Counted from the first letter of the stretch, positions 1 to 8,817 are shown. The stretch is DNA of 64,000 nt from Oryzisolibacter sp. LB2S (GCF_040732315.1 NZ_CP160388.1:310001-374000); one strand, 5' to 3'. Program-made: numbers and translations. The notes: generated by a model not told the origin, from the letters alone.

Positions 1-1185
1 GTGCAGCGGCTCGCCGAAGGCCTCGAGCGACAGCGGCTGCACGTGGTATTCGAGGTTGGGGTGCGGCTGGTCCGGCCGGCTGCGCGTGAAGGCTCCGAGC
101 TGCGAGGGCGCCATGCTCATGGGGCCGCTGCGCTTGAAGAGGTATTCCAGGCCAATCCTGGCCTTGCCCAGCAGGCTGCTGGCCAGGGTGTTGAGCGTGG
201 GCACGCCCTGCACCTTGTAGACGGCGCGTATCTGCAGATGGTCCTGCAGGTTGGCGCCCACGCCGGGCAGGTCGATCTGCACGTCTAAGCCATGCTGCCG
301 GAGCAGCGCCGCCGGGCCAATGCCCGACAGCTGCAGGAGCTGAGGCGAATTGACGGCTCCCGCGCTCAGGATCACCTCCTGCTGCGCATGGGCCGTGACC
401 ATCTCCTCGCCCGTCCACACCTCGACGCCCGTGCAGCGCATGCGTGCGTCGCCCTGGCGCTCGAGGACGAGGCGCGATGCCAGGGCCGATGTCCACAGCT
501 CGAAGTTCGTCCGCCCGTAGCAGGTGGGGCGCAGAAAGGCCTTGGCGGTGTTCCAGCGCCAGCCGCTCTTCTGGTTGACCTCGAAGTAGCCCACGCCCTC
601 GTTGCTGCCGCGGTTGAAGTCGTCGGTGGCCGGTATGCCCGCCTGCTGCGCGGCGGCCGCGAAGGCGTCGAGGATGTCCCAGCGCAGGCGCTGGCGCTCC
701 ACGCGCCATTCGCCGGTGCTGCCCGTGGCCCGGTTGCCGTGCAGCTGTGCGAAGGCCTCGTCCGCGCCGCCGGGCCGGTCCAGGCGCCAATGGTCCTCGT
801 GGCGCTTGAAGGCCTGCAGCACATTGCCCCAGCGCCAGGCGTCCTCGCCCGTGATGTCGGCCCAATGGTCATAGTCGCGCGCCTGACCGCGCATGTAGAT
901 CATGCCGTTGATGCTCGAGCAACCGCCCAGCGTCTTGCCGCGCGGGTAGCGCAGGCTGCGGCCGTTGAGGCCCGCGTCGGGTTCGGTCTGGTAGAGCCAG
1001 TCGGTGCGCGGATTGCCTATGCAGTACAGATAGCCCACGGGGATGTGGATCCAGTGGTAGTCATCCTTGCGGCCGGCCTCTATGAGCAGCACGCGCTTGT
1101 GCGCATCGGCGCTCAGGCGGTTGGCCAGCAGGGCGCCGGCCGTGCCGCCGCCGATGATGATGTAGTCGAAGGTGGTGTCGCTCAT
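1..1185 (-). CDS. GMC-family FAD oxidoreductase (choline/alcohol dehydrogenase type), partial
   Basis: Flavoprotein of the glucose-methanol-choline family, expected to oxidise an alcohol such as choline or a related primary alcohol. The frame starts at ATG 1185 and stays open to the left edge, so 395 N-terminal residues are present and the C-terminal catalytic His/Asn region is missing. The N-terminal dinucleotide fold is clear (IIIGGGTAG, residues 9-17), followed by both family signatures: RGKTLGGCSSINGMIYMRG (residues 82-100) and SAGAVNSPQLLQLSGIG in the middle. The gene is absent from ordinary ORF lists only because its stop lies outside the window. It is divergent from the MCE transport operon. 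The substrate cannot be inferred from the fragment. Confidence 0.9.
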   Translation of the reverse strand, partial: MSDTTFDYIIIGGGTAGALLANRLSADAHKRVLLIEAGRKDDYHWIHIPVGYLYCIGNPRTDWLYQTEPDAGLNGRSLRYPRGKTLGGCSSINGMIYMRGQARDYDHWADITGEDAWRWGNVLQAFKRHEDHWRLDRPGGADEAFAQLHGNRATGSTGEWRVERQRLRWDILDAFAAAAQQAGIPATDDFNRGSNEGVGYFEVNQKSGWRWNTAKAFLRPTCYGRTNFELWTSALASRLVLERQGDARMRCTGVEVWTGEEMVTAHAQQEVILSAGAVNSPQLLQLSGIGPAALLRQHGLDVQIDLPGVGANLQDHLQIRAVYKVQGVPTLNTLASSLLGKARIGLEYLFKRSGPMSMAPSQLGAFTRSRPDQPHPNLEYHVQPLSLEAFGEPLH

Positions 1186-1429
1186 GAAGGGCCGTGGACT
1201 GTCGGGAAGGGACTGGCAAGCCGGTATCGGCTGCCGGCGCAGATTGTGCGCGGCGGCTTCGGGGTGTCGATAGGGAAACCGCGTGATGCTATGATTTTTG
1301 TTGCTCGCTGCGCGCCATGGGGGCGCGTCACCGGCCTGTTTTGATGTATTTTTGCACCGCGTCCCATGGGTGCGCGCATTGTGTGAAATGATGCGCCGCA
1401 TCGGTTTTTGGCATGCACTTGCAGATCTC

Positions 1430-2560
1430 GTGACCAGTTCCACGCCCACCATTTCCCCCCCCTCGGTCGTGCAGGACGGCCAGGCCCGGCCGCGCGCGCT
1501 GCTGCAGGGCGACTGGGTGGCCGCGGCGTTTGCCGAGCGCCAGGCCTGGCGGCGCCTGGCCGGCGAGCTCAAGGCCTGCGGCCCGGGGCACGGCTGGAGC
1601 CTTGCGGGCGTGGGGCGGCTCGACCATGTGGGCGCGCAGATCCTGTGGAACCACTGGGGCCGCAACTGGCCCGCTCAGATCGAGCTCAGCGCCGCACAGC
1701 GGGAGATGCTCGAGCGCGTGGCGCAGTTCACCGCGCCCGCCGCACCCGCGCCGCCCTGGCGCCTGAGCGATCAGATCGACCTGCTGGGCGCGCTCGTGGT
1801 CAACGCCCTGGGCCATCTGCTGCACATCGTGCAGCTCGTGGGCCAGCTGCTGCTCGATGTGCTGCGCCTTGTGCGCAATCCGCTGCGCGGGCCCTGGCGC
1901 GACATCTCGGGCCACATGTACCAGATGGGCACCAAGGCGTTGCCCATCACGGCGCTCGTGGGCTTTCTGATCGGCGTGGTGCTGGCCTACCTCATGAGCC
2001 TGCAGCTGCGCCAGTTCGGCGCCGAGGCCTTCATCGTCAACATCCTCGGCATCTCGCTGATCCGTGAGCTCGGGCCCATGCTCGGCGCCATCCTCGTGGC
2101 CGGGCGCTCGGGCTCGGCCATCACGGCGCAGATCGGCGTCATGCGCGTGACCGAGGAGCTCGACGCCATGCGCGTCATGGGCATCGCGCACGGCTTTCGC
2201 CTGGTCATGCCGCGCGCGCTGGCGCTGGGCCTGGCCATGCCGCTGATCGCGCTGTGGACCACGCTGGCGGCCCTCGCCGGCGGCATGCTGGCGGCGGACC
2301 TGACCATGGGCATCTCCTCGGCCTACTTCGTGCAGATGCTGCCGGCCGCGGTCAAGGTCTCCAACCTGTGGCTGGCCATGGCCAAGTCCGCCGTGTTCGG
2401 GGTGTGCATTGCGCTCATCGGCTGCCACTGGGGCCTGCGCGTGCAACCCAACACCCAGAGCCTGGGCCAGGGCACGACGGCCTCGGTGGTCAGCGCCATC
2501 ACCATGGTCATCGTCGTCGATGCGCTGTTCGCCGTGGCCTTCCGAAGCGTCGGATTTTGA
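1430..2560 (+). CDS. MlaE-family ABC permease with N-terminal STAS-like domain
   Basis: Inner-membrane permease of an MCE-type lipid transporter. The C-terminal ~250 residues are a typical MlaE domain: several hydrophobic segments and the conserved stretch RELGPMLGAILVAGRSGSA, which marks the family. The first ~110 residues (LLQGDWVAAAF... through GVGRLDHVGAQILWNHWG) look like a STAS domain, which in E. coli is the separate protein MlaB. The start is uncertain: GTG 1430 gives 376 residues, close to the usual length of such fusions, while ATG 1388 or 1391 and an upstream start near 1298 are also in frame. Two bases separate its stop from the ATPase start, so the genes form one operon. Confidence 0.88.
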   Translation: MTSSTPTISPPSVVQDGQARPRALLQGDWVAAAFAERQAWRRLAGELKACGPGHGWSLAGVGRLDHVGAQILWNHWGRNWPAQIELSAAQREMLERVAQFTAPAAPAPPWRLSDQIDLLGALVVNALGHLLHIVQLVGQLLLDVLRLVRNPLRGPWRDISGHMYQMGTKALPITALVGFLIGVVLAYLMSLQLRQFGAEAFIVNILGISLIRELGPMLGAILVAGRSGSAITAQIGVMRVTEELDAMRVMGIAHGFRLVMPRALALGLAMPLIALWTTLAALAGGMLAADLTMGISSAYFVQMLPAAVKVSNLWLAMAKSAVFGVCIALIGCHWGLRVQPNTQSLGQGTTASVVSAITMVIVVDALFAVAFRSVGF

Positions 2561-2562
2561 GC

Positions 2563-3366
2563 ATGACCGAAGCATCCGCTCCCCCCGTCGTCGAGATCCG
2601 TGACCTGGCCACCGTGTTCGGCCAGGGCGACAGCGCCTTCACCGTGCACGACGGGCTGCAGCTCACCGTGCGCCGTGGCGAGATCCTCTCGCTCGTGGGC
2701 GGCTCGGGCACGGGCAAGACGGTGCTGCTGCGCCATATCCTGGGCCTGACCCGGCCCACGCGCGGCAGTGTGACGGTGCTCGGCCGGCCGGCACCGGAGC
2801 TCGGCGGCGAGGGCGCGAGCAGCCGCGTGGGCATGCTGTTCCAGCAGGGCGCGCTGTACTCGGCCTTCAACGTGCTCGACAACATCGCCTTTGCGCTGCG
2901 CGAGCTCGGCACGCTGCCCGAGGCCGTGGTCAACGACGCGGCCATGGTCAAGCTCTGCCTGGTGGGCCTCAAGCCCGAACACGCCACGCGCATGCCCGCC
3001 AACCTCTCGGGCGGCATGATCAAGCGCGTGGCGCTGGCGCGCGCGCTCATCATGGACCCGCCGCTGCTCCTGCTCGACGAGCCCACGGCGGGGCTCGATC
3101 CGAACAGCTCCGACGAGTTCTGCGACCTGCTGCGCGAGCTGCACGCCGCGCTGGGCCTCACCGTCATCATGGTCACGCACGATCTGGACACGCTGTTCGC
3201 GCTGTCCACGCGCGTGGCCGTGCTGGCCGACCGCCATGTCATCACCAGCGGCACGCCGCAGGAGGTGGCGCGGTTCGACCACCCCTTCATCCAGCATTAT
3301 TTTTCCGGGGGGCGCGGCCAGCGTGCCATGGCACCGGCGCCCGGCGCCCCGCTCAAGGAGGCCTGA
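2563..3366 (+). CDS. MlaF-like ABC transporter ATP-binding protein
   Basis: Cytoplasmic ATPase that powers the adjacent MlaE-type permease. It has a complete ABC set: Walker A GGSGTGKT (about residues 46-53), Q-loop region LFQQGALYSAF, signature LSGGM, Walker B LLLLDEPTAGLD and H-loop VTHDL. 267 residues is normal for the family. It starts two bases after the permease stop, and its TGA overlaps the ATG of the MCE gene by one base, so translation is probably coupled. The best family match is the Mla/Ttg2-type retrograde phospholipid transport ATPase; the cargo is inferred from the family. Confidence 0.93.
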   Translation: MTEASAPPVVEIRDLATVFGQGDSAFTVHDGLQLTVRRGEILSLVGGSGTGKTVLLRHILGLTRPTRGSVTVLGRPAPELGGEGASSRVGMLFQQGALYSAFNVLDNIAFALRELGTLPEAVVNDAAMVKLCLVGLKPEHATRMPANLSGGMIKRVALARALIMDPPLLLLDEPTAGLDPNSSDEFCDLLRELHAALGLTVIMVTHDLDTLFALSTRVAVLADRHVITSGTPQEVARFDHPFIQHYFSGGRGQRAMAPAPGAPLKEA

Positions 3367-4343
3367 TGGAAAACAAGTCCCATGCCCTGGCCGCGGGCCT
3401 GTTCGTGATCGTGGTGGCGGCGCTGCTCGCGGCCCTGGCCATGTGGCTCACGCGCGACCAGACCGACTACAAGCTCTACGAGCTCTCGAGCAGGGAGAGC
3501 GTCACCGGCCTGCAGCCCCAGGCCGCCGTGCGCTACAAGGGCGTGGCCGTGGGCAAGGTCACGGCCATAGGCTTCGACCCGCAGGCCACGGGCCATGTGC
3601 TCATTCGCATCGCCGTGAACACCGATGCGCCCATCAGCCCCACCACCTTCGCCACGCTGGGCTACCAGGGCGTCACGGGCCTGGCCCATATCCAGCTCGA
3701 CGATGCCGACGCGCCCCTGCCGGCTCCGGCGCCGGGCGCCAGCGGCCTGCCGCGCCTGCCGCTGCACAGCTCGCCCTTCAGCCAGCTGGCCGAGCAGGGC
3801 CCGGCCATCATGGCCCAGGCGCAGGAGGTGATGCACCGCATCAACATCCTGCTGGGCGACGACAACCAGAGCCGCTTTGCCACGGCGCTGGAGCGGCTGG
3901 GCGAGACCGCGGGCAGCGTCGACCGGCTCGTGCGACGCCTGGACGATACCGTTGCCACGCGCCTGGATCCGGCGCTCGCCGGCGTGCCCGCCTTGACCCG
4001 GGACGCGCAGCAGACCCTGCAGGCGCTGCGCCAGGCGGGCGCCAGCGCCGCGGGCGCGGCCGACGAGGTGCGCCAGAGCATGCGCGTGCTCAACGCCGAG
4101 GGCGGGCCGCTGGCCGAGGTGGTCAGCAGCGCCCAGTCGCTGGCCGTGGCCGTGGACCGCTTCGGCCGCGTGACCCTGCCGCGCCTGAACGTCGCCGCCG
4201 ACGAGACCGCGCGCGCCGCGCGCCGCCTGGGCAACACGGCCAGCGACATCAGCGACAACCCGCAGTCGCTCATCTACGGCCCGGGCCGCGCGGCCGCAGG
4301 GCCGGGCGAACCCGGCTTTGTGGCGCCCACCGTGCAGCGTTGA
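3366..4343 (+). CDS. MCE-domain (MlaD-like) lipid-binding membrane protein
   Basis: Membrane-anchored substrate-binding component of the MCE transporter. A single N-terminal transmembrane helix (about residues 8-28, ending AMWLTRD) is followed by one MCE domain (about residues 38-115, with VTGLQPQAAVRYKGVAVGKV) and a long Ala/Gln/Asp-rich, probably helical C-terminal region to residue 325. The tail is much longer than in E. coli MlaD (183 residues) and more like the single-MCE proteins of other Proteobacteria, where helices extend across the periplasm. The start overlaps the ATPase stop by one base. The partner lipoprotein follows after 24 bases. Confidence 0.9.
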   Translation: MENKSHALAAGLFVIVVAALLAALAMWLTRDQTDYKLYELSSRESVTGLQPQAAVRYKGVAVGKVTAIGFDPQATGHVLIRIAVNTDAPISPTTFATLGYQGVTGLAHIQLDDADAPLPAPAPGASGLPRLPLHSSPFSQLAEQGPAIMAQAQEVMHRINILLGDDNQSRFATALERLGETAGSVDRLVRRLDDTVATRLDPALAGVPALTRDAQQTLQALRQAGASAAGAADEVRQSMRVLNAEGGPLAEVVSSAQSLAVAVDRFGRVTLPRLNVAADETARAARRLGNTASDISDNPQSLIYGPGRAAAGPGEPGFVAPTVQR

Positions 4344-4363
4344 GCTCGCAATCCAGGAAGCAA

Positions 4364-4410
4364 AACTATGAAAACCATAGCTGTTCGCGCTTGCCTGACA
4401 AGCGCAAAAC
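4364..4410 (+). repeat. Dispersed two-hairpin repeat, copy A
   Basis: Hairpin 1 is CTATG-5 nt-CATAG (4366-4380) and hairpin 2 is GCGCTTG-5 nt-CAAGCGC (4387-4405). The lipoprotein start codon lies inside hairpin 1, so the repeat encodes the first dozen residues of that protein. Eight further copies of the same architecture occur in the window. Confidence 0.75.
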
Positions 4411-5045
4411 CCGTTTTTTTCTTGATTCTTGCCGGCCTGATCGCGGGCTGTTCCGCCCTGCCCGAGCCGCCCCCCCGCGCCACCGTGTACGACTTTGGCT
4501 CCGGGCCCGTACCGGCAAGCCAGATCGCCCAGGTCGCCCAGGATGCGACGCTGCCGCCGCTCATTCTGCTGGACATGGGCCGCAACGGCGCGCCCGAGGG
4601 CAGCGCCGCCCTGCATTACCGCCTGGCCTACGCCAACGACCAGCAGCTGCTGCCCTACACCCACGCGCGCTGGAGCCAGCCGCCCGCGGCCCTGCTGCAG
4701 CAGGCGCTGCGCGAACGCCTGGCGCGCCAGCGCATCGTGCTCACGGGCCAGGAAGCCGCCACCATGCAGCCCGACAAGGGCCGCCTGCCCGGCGTGCTGC
4801 GCGTGCAGCTTGAGGAGTTCAGCCAGGTCTTTGACAGCCCCGAGAGCAGCGCCGGCCTGGTGCGCGTGCGCGCCATGCTGTCGGACGCGGCGACCGCGGG
4901 CGAGACCATCGTGGCCCAGCAGGTCTTCGTCGCCCGCGTGCCGGCCACCACGGCAGACGCCGCCGGCGGCGCCCGCGCCCTGGCCGCGGCCAGCGCCCGG
5001 CTGGCCGACGAACTGGCCGAATGGGTGCGCCAGCAGGGGCGTTGA
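4368..5045 (+). CDS. ABC-type transport auxiliary lipoprotein (PqiC/YmbA-like)
   Basis: Probable outer-membrane lipoprotein that acts with the MCE complex, by analogy with PqiC beside PqiAB. The N-terminus is a lipoprotein signal peptide: a charged start, a hydrophobic core and the lipobox LIAGC with the modified Cys at residue 28. The mature part (225 residues in total) fits the transport auxiliary family seen next to single-MCE operons. The first codons fall inside a dispersed repeat, so the n-region of the signal peptide is repeat-derived. The ATG at 4368 sits within a small hairpin, which could influence initiation. No MlaC-like soluble carrier gene is present here. Confidence 0.82.
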   Translation: MKTIAVRACLTSAKPVFFLILAGLIAGCSALPEPPPRATVYDFGSGPVPASQIAQVAQDATLPPLILLDMGRNGAPEGSAALHYRLAYANDQQLLPYTHARWSQPPAALLQQALRERLARQRIVLTGQEAATMQPDKGRLPGVLRVQLEEFSQVFDSPESSAGLVRVRAMLSDAATAGETIVAQQVFVARVPATTADAAGGARALAAASARLADELAEWVRQQGR

Positions 5046-5076
5046 AGCCTGCTCCCATGGAACACAAGGAGACGAC

Positions 5077-5763
5077 ATGGGCCAATGGATAGACCTGACC
5101 GCGGCCGATGGCCACACCTTCCCCGCCTGGCTCGCGCGCACCGATGGCGCGCCGCGGGGCGCCGTGGTGGTGCTGCAGGAGATCTTCGGCGTCAACAGCC
5201 ATATCCGCGCCGTGGCCGACTGGTACGCGGCCCATGGCTATCTGGCGCTGGCGCCGTCCACCTTTGCGCGGCTGCAAAAGGATGTGGACCTGGGCTATGG
5301 CGCCGAGGACCGACAGGCCGGCATGGCACTCAAGGCCGCGGCCGAGGCACTGCCCGCGCCCGGCGTGCTGGCCGACATCCAGGCCGCCATCGCCTATGCG
5401 CGGCGCCACAACGGCAAGGTGGCCGTGCTCGGCTATTGCTGGGGTGGGTTGCTCGCCTGGCGCGCCGCCTGCATGCTCGAAGGCCTGTCGGCCGCCGTGG
5501 CCTACTACGGCGGCGGCATGACCACGGCGCAGGAGAGTGCACGCCGGCCGCTGGTGCCGGTGCTCGCGCATTTCGGCGCGCGTGACCACTTCATTCCCAT
5601 GGATGGCGTGCGGGCCTTCGCGCAAGCCCACCCAGAGGTGCAGGTCGAGCTCTACGACGCCGACCATGGCTTCAACTGCGACCAGCGTGCGAGCTACGAC
5701 GCCGTCGCGGCCGGCAAGGCGCGCGAGCGCACGCTCGCCTTCCTGGCCGATTACGTGGGCTGA
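5077..5763 (+). CDS. Dienelactone hydrolase family protein
   Basis: Alpha/beta hydrolase of the dienelactone hydrolase group, which cleaves lactone or ester bonds, classically in chloroaromatic degradation. The nucleophile motif is GYCWGG with Cys121; the likely partners are Asp170 (GARDHF) and His197 (DADHGFN), giving the Cys-Asp-His triad of the family. The length, 228 residues, is normal. ATG 5077 is chosen because AAGGAG lies just upstream. It follows the MCE lipoprotein by 31 bases and may be co-transcribed, but no functional link is evident. The substrate is unknown, since many such housekeeping paralogues are not part of aromatic pathways. Confidence 0.88.
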   Translation: MGQWIDLTAADGHTFPAWLARTDGAPRGAVVVLQEIFGVNSHIRAVADWYAAHGYLALAPSTFARLQKDVDLGYGAEDRQAGMALKAAAEALPAPGVLADIQAAIAYARRHNGKVAVLGYCWGGLLAWRAACMLEGLSAAVAYYGGGMTTAQESARRPLVPVLAHFGARDHFIPMDGVRAFAQAHPEVQVELYDADHGFNCDQRASYDAVAAGKARERTLAFLADYVG

Positions 5764-5794
5764 ACTGCCTGATGAGGTACAGGCCTCAGATCAC

Positions 5795-5873
5795 CGTCAT
5801 TCCGGCGAAAGCCGGAATCCATGCAGTTTGGACGCTGCGAGGCTCCTGGATTCCGGCTTTCGCCGGAATGACG
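5795..5873. repeat. Perfect 27-bp inverted repeat (REP-like palindrome)
   Basis: Arms at 5795-5821 and 5847-5873 are exact reverse complements, separated by 25 bases. The core ATTCCGGCGAAAGCCGGAAT is itself palindromic. It lies just after the dienelactone hydrolase gene and could act as a bidirectional 3'-end structure. Similar ATTCC-GGCGAAAGCC-GGAAT units are common extragenic repeats in Proteobacteria. Confidence 0.85.
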
Positions 5874-5953
5874 TGGTATCGCCCGAGTGCCACCTGAGTC
5901 ACGTCACCAATCAGGCTGAACTGCCTTCAGAGCCCACGGGGTAAACGCGAACA

Positions 5954-5988
5954 GCTATTCAATTTATAGCTACCGCTTGATCAATGCG
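5954..5988 (+). repeat. Dispersed two-hairpin repeat, copy B
   Basis: Hairpin 1 is GCTAT-TCAATTT-ATAGC (5954-5970). Hairpin 2 is degenerate (CGCTTGATCAATGCG, 5974-5988). The repeat overlaps the stop codon of the efflux gene emrB (5981-5983). Confidence 0.6.
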
Positions 5989-7558
5989 CCCCGGCCGCCG
6001 CATCGGCGCCGCCGGCCACGGGCGTGGGCCGGTGGGCGAGCCAGACCAGCGGGATCAGCGCGATGAACAGCAGGGCCGAGGCCCAGAAGATGTCGTTGGC
6101 CGCGAGCATGAAAGCCTGCTGGTTGGTCATGCGCTCGACCTGGGCGAGCGCCTGCGCCGGCGTCATGCCCGCGGCCTGCAGCGTCTGCATCGTCTGCGCG
6201 AGCGCCGGGCTGTCTGCGGTGAGGTGCTCGGTCAGCTGCGCGTGGTGCAGGCTGGCGCGGTTCTCCCACAGCGTGGTGGTCACCGAGGTGCCGATGGCGC
6301 CGGCCGTGATGCGCAGGAAGTTGGACAGCCCCGAGGCCGCGGGGATGCGGTGCGGCGGGATCTCCGACAGCGTGATGGTCACCAGCGGGATGAAGAAGAA
6401 CGCCGTGGACACGCCCTGGACGATCGTCGGGATCATGATGGTCGTGAAGTCCGCCTGGGTGGAGAACAGCGAGCGCATCCACAGCACCAGCGCAAACACC
6501 ACGAAGGCAATGCTCGCGTAGCGACGCGGGTCCACGCGGCCTATGCTCTTGCCGACGATGGGCGAGAGAATCAGCGCCAGCAGGCCCACGGGCGCCATGA
6601 TCTCGCCCGCCTGCGTGGCCGTGTAGCCCATGAACTGCTGCAGCCACAGCGGCAGCAGCACCACGTTGCCGAAGAACAGCCCGTAGCCCACGGCCGTGGC
6701 CAGCGCGCCGGCCCAGAAGTTGCGGATTCTGAACAGGCTCAGGTCCACCACGGGGTGCTCCTCGCCGCGCTCCCAGATCCAGAACGCCAGCAGGCCGATG
6801 GCAGCGACGATGGCGCAGCCCGTGACCAGGGGCGAGGAGAACCAGTCATGCTCCTTGCCGATGTCCAGCATCACCTGCAGGCTGCCCACGCCGATGACCA
6901 TGAGGGCCAGGCCCACGGCGTCGATGGGCAGGCTCTGGCGCTGGCTCTCGCGCCGGTGAAAGATCGCCCAGGTGACCAGCGCCGAGGCAATGCCCACGGG
7001 CACGTTGATGTAGAAGATCCAGGGCCAGCTGATGTTGTCGGTGATCCAGCCGCCCAGGACCGGCCCCAGCACCGGCGCGACCAGCGTGGTCATGGACCAC
7101 ATGGCCATGGCCAGGCCGGCGAGGGCGCGCGGGTAGCTCGACAGGAGCAGCGCCTGCGACAGCGGAATCATGGGCCCGGCGACGAAGCCCTGCAGCGCGC
7201 GCGCGGCGATGAGCAGTGCCATGTTGGGCGCCAGCCCGCAGAGCCAGGAGGCGATGACGAACAGCGTGACGCTGGCCACGAACAGCCGCACCTGGCCAAA
7301 GCGCTGCGACAGCCAGCCCGTGAGCGGCACGGCAATCGCGTTGGCCACGGCAAAGCTGGTGATGACCCAGGTGCCCTGGGTGGGGCTCACGCCCAGGTCG
7401 CCGGCAATCGCCGGCAGCGAGACGTTGGCGATCGACGTGTCCAGCACGTTCATGAAGGTCGCGGCCGACAGGGCCAGCGTGCCCCAGGCGCGCGCGCTGC
7501 CCGACAGCGGCGGGGGTGGCAGCGCGGCGATGGCCGGGGCTGGGGCGGGGGCGCTCAT
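5981..7558 (-). CDS. emrB: EmrB-type MFS multidrug efflux permease (DHA2 family)
   Basis: Proton-driven drug exporter of the 14-TM DHA2 group. 525 residues with regularly spaced hydrophobic segments and the usual start of the family, ATFMNVLDTSIANVSLPAIA in TM1, followed by QGTWVITSFAVANAIAVPL. Motif C-like VLGPVLGGWI is present. The ATG at 7558 overlaps the emrA stop by four bases (ATGA), so the two are translationally coupled. With the adaptor and the MarR gene it forms a three-gene operon; no outer-membrane channel is encoded here, so TolC or an OprM-like protein must be supplied from elsewhere. Drug specificity cannot be read from the sequence. Confidence 0.92.
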   Translation of the reverse strand: MSAPAPAPAIAALPPPPLSGSARAWGTLALSAATFMNVLDTSIANVSLPAIAGDLGVSPTQGTWVITSFAVANAIAVPLTGWLSQRFGQVRLFVASVTLFVIASWLCGLAPNMALLIAARALQGFVAGPMIPLSQALLLSSYPRALAGLAMAMWSMTTLVAPVLGPVLGGWITDNISWPWIFYINVPVGIASALVTWAIFHRRESQRQSLPIDAVGLALMVIGVGSLQVMLDIGKEHDWFSSPLVTGCAIVAAIGLLAFWIWERGEEHPVVDLSLFRIRNFWAGALATAVGYGLFFGNVVLLPLWLQQFMGYTATQAGEIMAPVGLLALILSPIVGKSIGRVDPRRYASIAFVVFALVLWMRSLFSTQADFTTIMIPTIVQGVSTAFFFIPLVTITLSEIPPHRIPAASGLSNFLRITAGAIGTSVTTTLWENRASLHHAQLTEHLTADSPALAQTMQTLQAAGMTPAQALAQVERMTNQQAFMLAANDIFWASALLFIALIPLVWLAHRPTPVAGGADAAAGAH

Positions 7559-8817
7559 CGGGGCAGGTGGGCTGCGATGATGCGCGCGACCTCGGCGTCG
7601 GCGCCGGCGTCGAGCTCGGCGAACACGCGGGTCTGGGCCAGCGGCTCGGTGCGCGGTGCCTCGGCCAGCGCCGGGCCGCCTTGATCGCGCGTGTCCACGG
7701 TGACGTTCATCGACAGGCCGATGCGCAGCGGATGGGCGCGCAGCTCGTCGGCGTCGAGCGCGATGCGCACGGGCACGCGCTGCACCACCTTGATCCAGTT
7801 GCCCGTGGCGTTCTGCGCGGGCAGGAGCGCAAACGCCGCGCCCGTGCCCACGCCCAGGCCGGCGATGCGGCCGTGGTAGGTGACCTGGCTGCCGTAGAGG
7901 TCGGCCGTGAGCTCGGCCGCCTGGCCTATGCGCAGGTTTCGCAGCTGGTTTTCCTTGAAGTTGGCGTCCACCCAGACCTCGGCCAGCGGCACCAGGCTCA
8001 TGAGCGGCGTGCCCGCGGCCACGCGCTGGCCGAGCTGCACGCTGCGCCGGGCAATGTAGCCGTCGACCGGCGCGGGCAGCTGCATGCGCCGGCTCGCGAG
8101 CCAGGCCTCGCGCAGCTTGGCCGCGGCGGCCTGCACGCTCGGGTGCTCGGCCACGGCCACGCCCTGGGTCAGCGCCTGGTTGCTGGCCAGCTGCTCGCGC
8201 GCGGCGACCACGCCGGCGCGCGCCGTGGCCAGACCCGAGCGCGCGGCGGCAAGCTGCGCGCGCATGGTCTTGAGCTGGCTCTCGGCATGCTGCAGCTCCT
8301 CGCGCGAGACCGCGCCCTGGCCCGCGAGCGCGCCGCGCCGCGCGGCGTCGGCCTCGGCGCGCTGCACCTCGTTGGCCATGCGGGCGGCGTCGGCCTCGGC
8401 GCGCGCCACATCGGTCTCGCGCAGCGCCACCTGGGCGCTCAGCGTGCGGTTGTTGGCGTAGAGCTGGCGCACCTGGCGCACGGTCTGCGCCAGCGCCGCC
8501 TCGGCCTGCTGCAGCGCCACGCGCGTGTCGGCCGGGTCGAGCTGCACCAGGGGCATGCCGGCGCGCACGAAGTCGGTGTCGTCGGCGCCAATGGCGAGCA
8601 CGGTGCCGCCCGTCTGCGGCGTGATCTGGATCAGGTTGCCCGCGACATAGGCGTTGTCCGTGTGCTCGTAGTGGCTGGCCACGAGCCAGTCGTACAGGCC
8701 CCAGGCGATGGCGCCCACGGCGACCACGCCGGCGAGTGTGAGCAGGGACTTGCGCCGGCGCGCGCGAGCGGCGCGCTGGTCGGCAGGTGTGGCGGGGGCG
8801 GCTTGTGGGCTGGTCAT
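7555..8817 (-). CDS. emrA: EmrA-type HlyD-family efflux adaptor
   Basis: Periplasmic adaptor (membrane fusion protein) linking EmrB to an outer-membrane channel. It has a short cytoplasmic N-terminus, one transmembrane helix (about residues 25-45, ending YDWLVAS), the biotinyl-lipoyl-like half motif NAYVAGNLIQITPQTGGTV, a long Ala/Arg/Glu-rich coiled-coil hairpin, and the second half PAPVDGYIARRSVQLGQRVA. 420 residues is slightly longer than E. coli EmrA (390). The start overlaps the marR stop and its stop overlaps the emrB start, each by four bases. Confidence 0.92.
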   Translation of the reverse strand: MTSPQAAPATPADQRAARARRRKSLLTLAGVVAVGAIAWGLYDWLVASHYEHTDNAYVAGNLIQITPQTGGTVLAIGADDTDFVRAGMPLVQLDPADTRVALQQAEAALAQTVRQVRQLYANNRTLSAQVALRETDVARAEADAARMANEVQRAEADAARRGALAGQGAVSREELQHAESQLKTMRAQLAAARSGLATARAGVVAAREQLASNQALTQGVAVAEHPSVQAAAAKLREAWLASRRMQLPAPVDGYIARRSVQLGQRVAAGTPLMSLVPLAEVWVDANFKENQLRNLRIGQAAELTADLYGSQVTYHGRIAGLGVGTGAAFALLPAQNATGNWIKVVQRVPVRIALDADELRAHPLRIGLSMNVTVDTRDQGGPALAEAPRTEPLAQTRVFAELDAGADAEVARIIAAHLPR

